Assembly: GCF_000003605.2 (NCBI RefSeq)
Contig: NW_003156751.1
Location: forward strand, 81,236 to 131,558
From: Saccoglossus kowalevskii
Lineage: Eukaryota > Hemichordata > Enteropneusta > Harrimaniidae
Reading direction: 5' to 3'
DNA length: 50,323 nt
The notes beneath the pieces were generated by a model, which ran no database searches, had not been told where the DNA came from, and worked only from the letters and a program-made list of their open reading frames with translations. Positions within the stretch are counted from its first letter, which is position 1. Every line of letters begins with the position of its first letter. Positions 47,401 to 50,323 of the stretch are shown one piece after another. The translations under genes were made by a program, and so were the position numbers.

Positions 47401-49613
47401 AAACTATATAACTTAGATTTGATAACTAACAGGGACTGTGTCCTGCATGGCTTGTTTTTCATAATATGTACTTTCAAACATCCAAATACTGATTTTGTAA
47501 AATTGCCAGACACTGACAAATACTCTTAGTATTCAGAGATTATGGAAGCTTGTTTTCTGATGAGATGTGACCTACATGTACTAAATACAGATTCATTCTC
47601 CTACTTGCAGATTTCTGAATTAAGTTTGCTTTTTAATTGAGTTGCAGCAATTTGTGTGTACTCCAGGTTCACCATTGTTTGGTTTCGTTGCCCAGAAAAT
47701 TGCATCAAACACTGAATTCTGTAAGATTAGAAACTGTCAATTCATGCTATTCTGAGGACCAATGCATCAGAGTATTCACAAAAACAATAGTTTATTGTTT
47801 AACAAAGCACATGATAAATATTATAATTCCTTATTAACTCTTATCTGAAAAGTAAATGTAAAAGTGCATATGGCTGGCAGAATAAACTGTGTTGAGTATG
47901 TTCCACGAGTACTTGATAGAATTTGTCATTGCTGACTTGTGGCTATTTTGTTTCAATGAATGCAATTCTAGTAGCAAATCTTTGACATGCACTGGCCAAA
48001 CATCACAGGACTATGTAATGCAATTCTAGTAGCAAATCTTTGACATGCACTGGCCAAACATCACAGGACTATGTAATGCAATTCTAGTAGCAAATCTTTG
48101 ACATGCACTGGCCAAACATCACAGGACTATGTAATGCAATTCTAGTAGCAAATCTTTGACATGCACTGGCCAAACATCACAGGACTATGTAATGCAATTC
48201 TAGTAGCAAATCTTTGACATGCACTGGCCAAACATCACAGGACTATGTAATGCAATTCTAGTAGCAAATCTTTGACATGCACTGGCCAAACATCACAGGA
48301 CTATGTAATGCAATTCTAGTAGCAAATCTTTGACATGCACTGGCCAAACATCACAGGACTATGTAATGCAATTCTAGTAGCAAATCTATGACATGCACTG
48401 GCCAAACATCACAGTACTATGTAATGCAATTACTCATTGTAAAAAAGTATTTTGCATCCTGAATCAACATAAAATTTATAATTGCTTTGGTGGTTTTTAT
48501 GTACCTCAGGGAAAATATGCCATAATTGAATTAGAGAGTAAAGACAGTGTTGAGAAGATACTCTCAGCGGAACATACCATTGCAGGACACAAGATAACTA
48601 TAAAAGAAAGGCAGCACAAGGAAGTACAATATAAACGTACACAAAAGAAGGGAAAATCAGTGAAAGACAAAGAGAAGAAATCAATTGAAGATTTGATTAA
48701 CTTGATTGGAAATGAATCATCTGTAAGTTGATTGGCTTACAAGTACACGTGTTTCAAATGACATCACTAAGATTAAATCATGTGATTAATTATTTATGAA
48801 AATGTTCTTTTCGACAAACAAGTGAGTAAACAAAAACTATAATATCGACTGATGTATTTATAACTTTTGTGGCATTGAATTAATTCAGCAAAGATTTGTT
48901 CAGGGAATGAGTGTTCTCAGGTTTCACAACAAGTCGCAGAAATTTCACAGCAAAGGAAACTCAATTAGGGTAGAAAATGACTATTTGTACGCACACACTC
49001 AACACATTTGATATCTGTTCACATTGATCATCATTGTGATTTATGTCTGCTCAGTTCTCATCTCGTAATCATAAATTATTTTTGTGACACTCCTACACCT
49101 GCCACATTTCATCTCACAACCAACTGCATTTCAAGACGTTATGTAATATGTCTTTATTTTAGTTTTTTTTTCTTGTTTGTACATCTAATTGCAAGTTTTC
49201 CATTTATCAGTGTCTATTTGTTCTGACTGTCATTCTGTTCATGATCCAGTGTGAGTCTATCACCCCCACCCCCCCACCTTTACAATGCTTCAAAATTGCT
49301 GGGAAATCTATTATATCTGTTGAATTGAATGTAACTTGCGTATATAATACTTTTTCAGATTAGCGATCAGATGGCTAACTTAATGTCAAATGTAAGATTA
49401 CAATCCCAAGACGTAAAATTACGATATTTAATATGTGACTTGCTGCAAGAAATATTCAAAGAATTCTTTCCTAAATGTTTGGTCTTCCCATTTGGATCAT
49501 CCGTAAATGGATTTGGTTCCAAGGGATGTGATCTTGATCTTCACTTGGACTTGCATGGAAGTAATTACAAATATATATTTTGTAAGATTCCAAAGGAATT
49601 CTCTGATGAAAAA
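38339..49613 (+). CDS. TUT1: TUT1 / Star-PAP (U6 snRNA uridylyltransferase, nuclear poly(A) polymerase), 5' part
   Basis: In other animals TUT1 is a nuclear enzyme that restores the oligo(U) tail of U6 snRNA and, as Star-PAP, polyadenylates selected mRNAs. Visible exons: 38339-38420, 40842-41032, 48510-48722, 49359-49613; more exons must lie beyond the right edge. The joined frame is 247 codons. Domains in order: a C2H2 finger of the matrin/U1 type (C18, C21, H34, H40, with 12 residues between the pairs and 5 between the histidines), an RRM (about 56-130, RSIYVCGF and GKYAIIEL), a lysine-rich linker (KKGKSVKDKEKKS), and the start of the catalytic domain with PFGSSVNGFG and CDLDLHLDL (G208, S209, D220, D222). 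This finger-RRM-catalytic order is diagnostic of TUT1 and excludes MTPAP or TENT2. The third catalytic aspartate, the PAP-associated domain and the C-terminal region are outside the window. The gene starts 2.5 kb from the divergently transcribed MTPAP. Confidence 0.9.
38421..40841 (+). other. TUT1 intron 1, no gene inside
   Basis: A 2.4-kb GT-AG intron. A stretch at 38,530-38,690 (GGAAGGGTGTTCCAAAGTTG and GGGGAGCAGAACGTGAAAA) resembles a common type of old dispersed repeat in marine invertebrate genomes, but I could not assign it. The remainder is AT-rich without recognisable features. Confidence 0.5.
40842..41032 (+). CDS. TUT1: TUT1 exon 2 (second half of zinc finger, first half of RRM)
   Basis: Acceptor TTTTTTTTTTGTTAATTAG, donor GTAAGT. 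It encodes KVLNDHLKGKKHNKL, then RSIYVCGFAKGTSELALIDH and FSDYGTVSNVIMDKDK. The two histidines completing the zinc finger (H34, H40) and the RNP2-like strand are here. Ends in phase 0. Confidence 0.92.
41049..42005 (+). repeat. Near full-length copy of the hairpin-bearing dispersed repeat (TUT1 intron 2)
   Basis: Begins 17 bases after the exon 2 boundary with a decayed hairpin (AGTGCCGTTAGGACGCAGTG followed by CGAAAACAGGGACT, 41,049-41,082), followed by the GTGCGTCTGTGCGTGCGTCC tract. The interior repeats a ~300-bp segment twice (41,230-41,500 and 41,530-41,790). It carries four palindromes of the form AAAATGGCC-N-GGCGGCCATTTT near 41,238, 41,386, 41,538 and 41,680. AACGGGGACT at 41,961-41,970 mirrors the AGTCCCCGTT of intact copies, and similarity to another copy continues some 30 bases past it. 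Confidence 0.8.
42150..42261 (+). repeat. Left half of a split hairpin-bearing repeat
   Basis: TTTTTCAGATCAGATTAAAA followed by ATGACTGACTGGCAGCCAATT matches the family segment at 41,665-41,701. It stops at AATT (42,258-42,261), where the DIRS-like element begins. Its other half resumes at 47,185. The left limit is approximate. Confidence 0.7.
42783..43701. mobile_element. Non-autonomous DNA transposon with ~25-bp inverted repeats and TA target duplication
   Basis: Left end CCGTACTCAACCGCGTTAGC and right end (reverse complement) CCGTACTCCACCACGTTAGC match at 22 of the first 25 positions, and both are flanked by TA (42,781-42,782 and 43,702-43,703). Length is 919 bp. Subterminal AAGCGCCCA-CCCC motifs occur twice near the left end and once near the right. 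No transposase is recognised. An ATG-led frame at about 43,321 (MAESDFHREFAYDPTPSS) could be a leftover N-terminus, but it is short. TA duplication fits Tc1/mariner-like or other TA-targeting superfamilies; the termini do not let me choose. Confidence 0.82.
43995..45300 (+). pseudogene. DIRS gag-like region (ORF1), broken
   Basis: Starts with an ATG at 43,995 (MSGKSSRSATGTSCTG). Further frames give SHAFGVRWSIIDPSDTMY near 44,377 and LDLLARATTVLRNAALDACV near 44,994-45,055, a phrase typical of the end of DIRS gag proteins, and a basic tail rich in Q/R/S (45,212-45,300). Stops and frame changes are frequent. The minus-strand open frames of this interval are shadows. Confidence 0.6.
45301..45660 (+). 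pseudogene. DIRS RNase H end, broken; RT deleted upstream
   Basis: AILLWCLEYNVELTAHLLPG followed by VRNSLA (45,315-45,395) is the RNase H segment that normally reads ...A-HLPG-x-N-x-x-AD. It is followed by RPWDGSRLDRFAAPRNAKLP at 45,466-45,530 and LVVYAFPPFPLVHRAPEK at 45,593-45,650, the region typical of DIRS and related pol proteins after RNase H. The polymerase motifs that should precede are absent. Confidence 0.7.
45880..46830 (+). pseudogene. DIRS tyrosine recombinase, frameshifted, catalytic residues still visible
   Basis: N-terminal SAM-like part: LARANRDYTFAAYITRLQAY and SLSYASVAGYRSVLSP (45,890-46,090). Catalytic part: LALASGRRRSELGALSF at about 46,290-46,340 carries the first Arg. 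REHEVRAIANSLALASGAP (46,692-46,750), in another frame, carries the H-x-x-R pair. AGFWRTQNVFINYYLRD (about 46,768-46,818) carries the nucleophile Tyr. At least two frameshifts separate them, so no functional enzyme is made. Confidence 0.8.
47185..47470 (+). repeat. Right half of the split hairpin-bearing repeat
   Basis: Continues TTTTGTTTAATGAATGCTGT, CGCCATATCTTTGACATGC, then GATTCAAAATGGCTGACCTG followed by TGGCCATTTTG. AACAGGGACT is at 47,428-47,437, followed by a CTGCATGGCTTGTTT phrase also present after 41,970. Together with 42,150-42,261 it reconstitutes one older repeat copy. Confidence 0.8.
47471..47961. other. Spacer in TUT1 intron 2
   Basis: AT-rich sequence without gene signal. From about 47,935 (TGGCTATTTTGTTTCAATGA) it becomes a fragment of the hairpin-bearing repeat, from which the following tandem array grows. 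Confidence 0.5.
47962..48425. repeat. 58-bp tandem array, eight copies, nearly identical
   Basis: Units start GCAATTCTAGTAGCAAATCT at 47,962, 48,020, 48,078, 48,136, 48,194, 48,252, 48,310 and 48,368. The first seven look identical and the eighth has two substitutions. The array ends 84 bases before the TUT1 exon 3 acceptor junction. Its first half (AATGAATGCAATTCTAG and TTTGACATGCACTG) matches an internal stretch of the hairpin-bearing repeat. Confidence 0.97.
48510..48722 (+). CDS. TUT1: TUT1 exon 3 (second half of RRM and basic linker)
   Basis: Acceptor TTTTTATGTACCTCAG, donor GTAAGT; 71 codons, phase 0 on both sides. It encodes GKYAIIELESKDSVEKILS, AGHKITIKERQHKE, then a lysine-rich segment and IEDLINLIGNESS. 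The acceptor sits 85 bases after a 58-bp tandem array. Confidence 0.92.
48723..49358 (+). other. TUT1 intron 3
   Basis: GT-AG intron of 636 bp without recognised elements apart from a C-rich run near 49,261-49,279. The plus-strand frame at 49,008-49,226 is regarded as chance. Confidence 0.55.
49359..49613 (+). CDS. TUT1: TUT1 exon 4 (catalytic GS and DxD motifs)
   Basis: Acceptor ACTTTTTCAG, donor GTAAGT; 85 codons, phase 0 on both sides. It starts ISDQMANLMS and includes DVKLRYLICDLLQEIF, FPKCLVFPFGSSVNGFG and GCDLDLHLDL, the nucleotidyltransferase signature. Confidence 0.93.
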
Positions 49614-50097
49614 GTAAGTGTATTTAAATAATTCTGTATTTGCTCTATCAGTAGTATATATACTTGTGTAAATTATTGATGTCTCTATGGTTAAAATAAG
49701 TCAAAGCCCTGTGTACACTAAATCCAATTTTTTTTTTATCTTAGGAATTTATGATAGCACTGAGGTGATATTGAAACCATGATGACAAAATAACATGCAA
49801 TTATTACAAGAGAGATTTATTATCATTGATTTTTGAGCAATTTGTCAGAAATCTGAGAAAATAAATTTTCTAATGTATGTAGCCACCAGATTTTAATCCC
49901 TCTTGTGAAAAACTGCACAAATTACACAAACATTTCTCGCAGGCTACAACTAAACATGTTATCCTTGTTTTTTGGGGACTTTTAGAGAATAGTCCTTGCT
50001 TGTGACAATGGATACTCAATAAAAGTCTGATTTTTTTTTTTTACTTAAATTCTCAAGTACCATACTTGTGTCCACAGATTCTAAGCTGTGCATATTT

Positions 50098-50323
50098 AGT
50101 CCCCGTTCGGACGTAGTCCGAAAACGGGGACTTATGTTTTGCCCTGTGTGCGTGCGTGCGTCCGTGCATGCATGCATGCATGCGTGCGTCCGTGATCACC
50201 TGTATCTCGAACATGCATGGACCGATTAAGTTCAACTTCACTCATACATCACACATTATATGGGACATATGCACATGCATTTTTTTCATGATCCGATTAA
50301 CGATAGCCGAATAGCGGCCATTT
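50098..50323 (+). repeat. Hairpin-bearing dispersed repeat, intact left end (TUT1 intron 4, runs off window)
   Basis: Starts with a perfect stem: AGTCCCCGTT and CGGAC pair with GTCCG and AACGGGGACT across a GTA loop (35 nt, 50,098-50,132). A TGCGTGCGTGCGTCCGTGCA tract follows, then the body (CCTGTATCTCGAACATGCAT, AGTTCAACTTCACTCATACA) and the ATAGCCGAATAGCGGCCATT palindrome at the window edge. Confidence 0.88.

Noticed and set aside
48393-48509. In-frame extension upstream of TUT1 exon 3
   Set aside because: It reads through the last 58-bp repeat unit and the polypyrimidine/AG acceptor. Joining at 48,510 restores the RRM and the exon 2 phase.

Overview
The window is AT-rich animal DNA (metazoan, probably a marine invertebrate; a mollusc or other spiralian is a guess from repeat style, not a demonstrated placement). 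The evidence for an animal is two spliced genes with canonical GT-AG introns, vertebrate-like orthologues, fossil non-LTR and DIRS retrotransposons, and many minisatellites. There are no operons, ribosome binding sites or CRISPR arrays. Nearly all short open frames are chance frames in non-coding DNA or shadows of tandem repeats.

Layout. 1-802: 28-bp satellite array, cut by the window edge. 803-14,915: long stretch with no gene I can support. 14,916-15,550: dead non-LTR retrotransposon. 15,551-19,260: mostly non-coding, with one unassigned minus-strand open frame (18,655-18,951). 19,260-21,470: diverged ~48-bp repeats in two orientations. 21,476-23,455: second dead non-LTR element, split by a foreign segment with a tRNA-like stretch. 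23,456-25,670: nothing recognised. 25,679-26,041: interrupted plus-strand frame of unknown identity.

26,845-35,842 (minus): a complete eight-exon gene for mitochondrial poly(A) polymerase (MTPAP/PAPD1), about 596 residues, with 39-bp and 148-bp satellite arrays, dispersed repeats and a 389-base assembly gap in its introns. 35,843-38,338: divergent intergenic region holding an inverted-repeat element and several short repeats. 38,339-50,323+ (plus): the first four exons of TUT1/Star-PAP (U6 snRNA uridylyltransferase / nuclear speckle poly(A) polymerase), running off the right edge.

The two genes are paralogues of the same nucleotidyltransferase family (zinc finger and/or RRM-like domain followed by a Pol beta-like catalytic core). 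They lie head-to-head 2.5 kb apart and share intron positions and phases at equivalent places. This is the most interesting feature of the window: it looks like an ancient inverted duplication that stayed in place while one copy became mitochondrial and the other nuclear. The large TUT1 intron 2 (7.5 kb) is a nested stack of mobile elements: an old hairpin-bearing repeat, split by a DIRS-like tyrosine-recombinase retrotransposon, itself split by a TA-flanked inverted-repeat DNA transposon. Next to it is a 58-bp array that appears to have grown out of a fragment of the same hairpin-bearing repeat.
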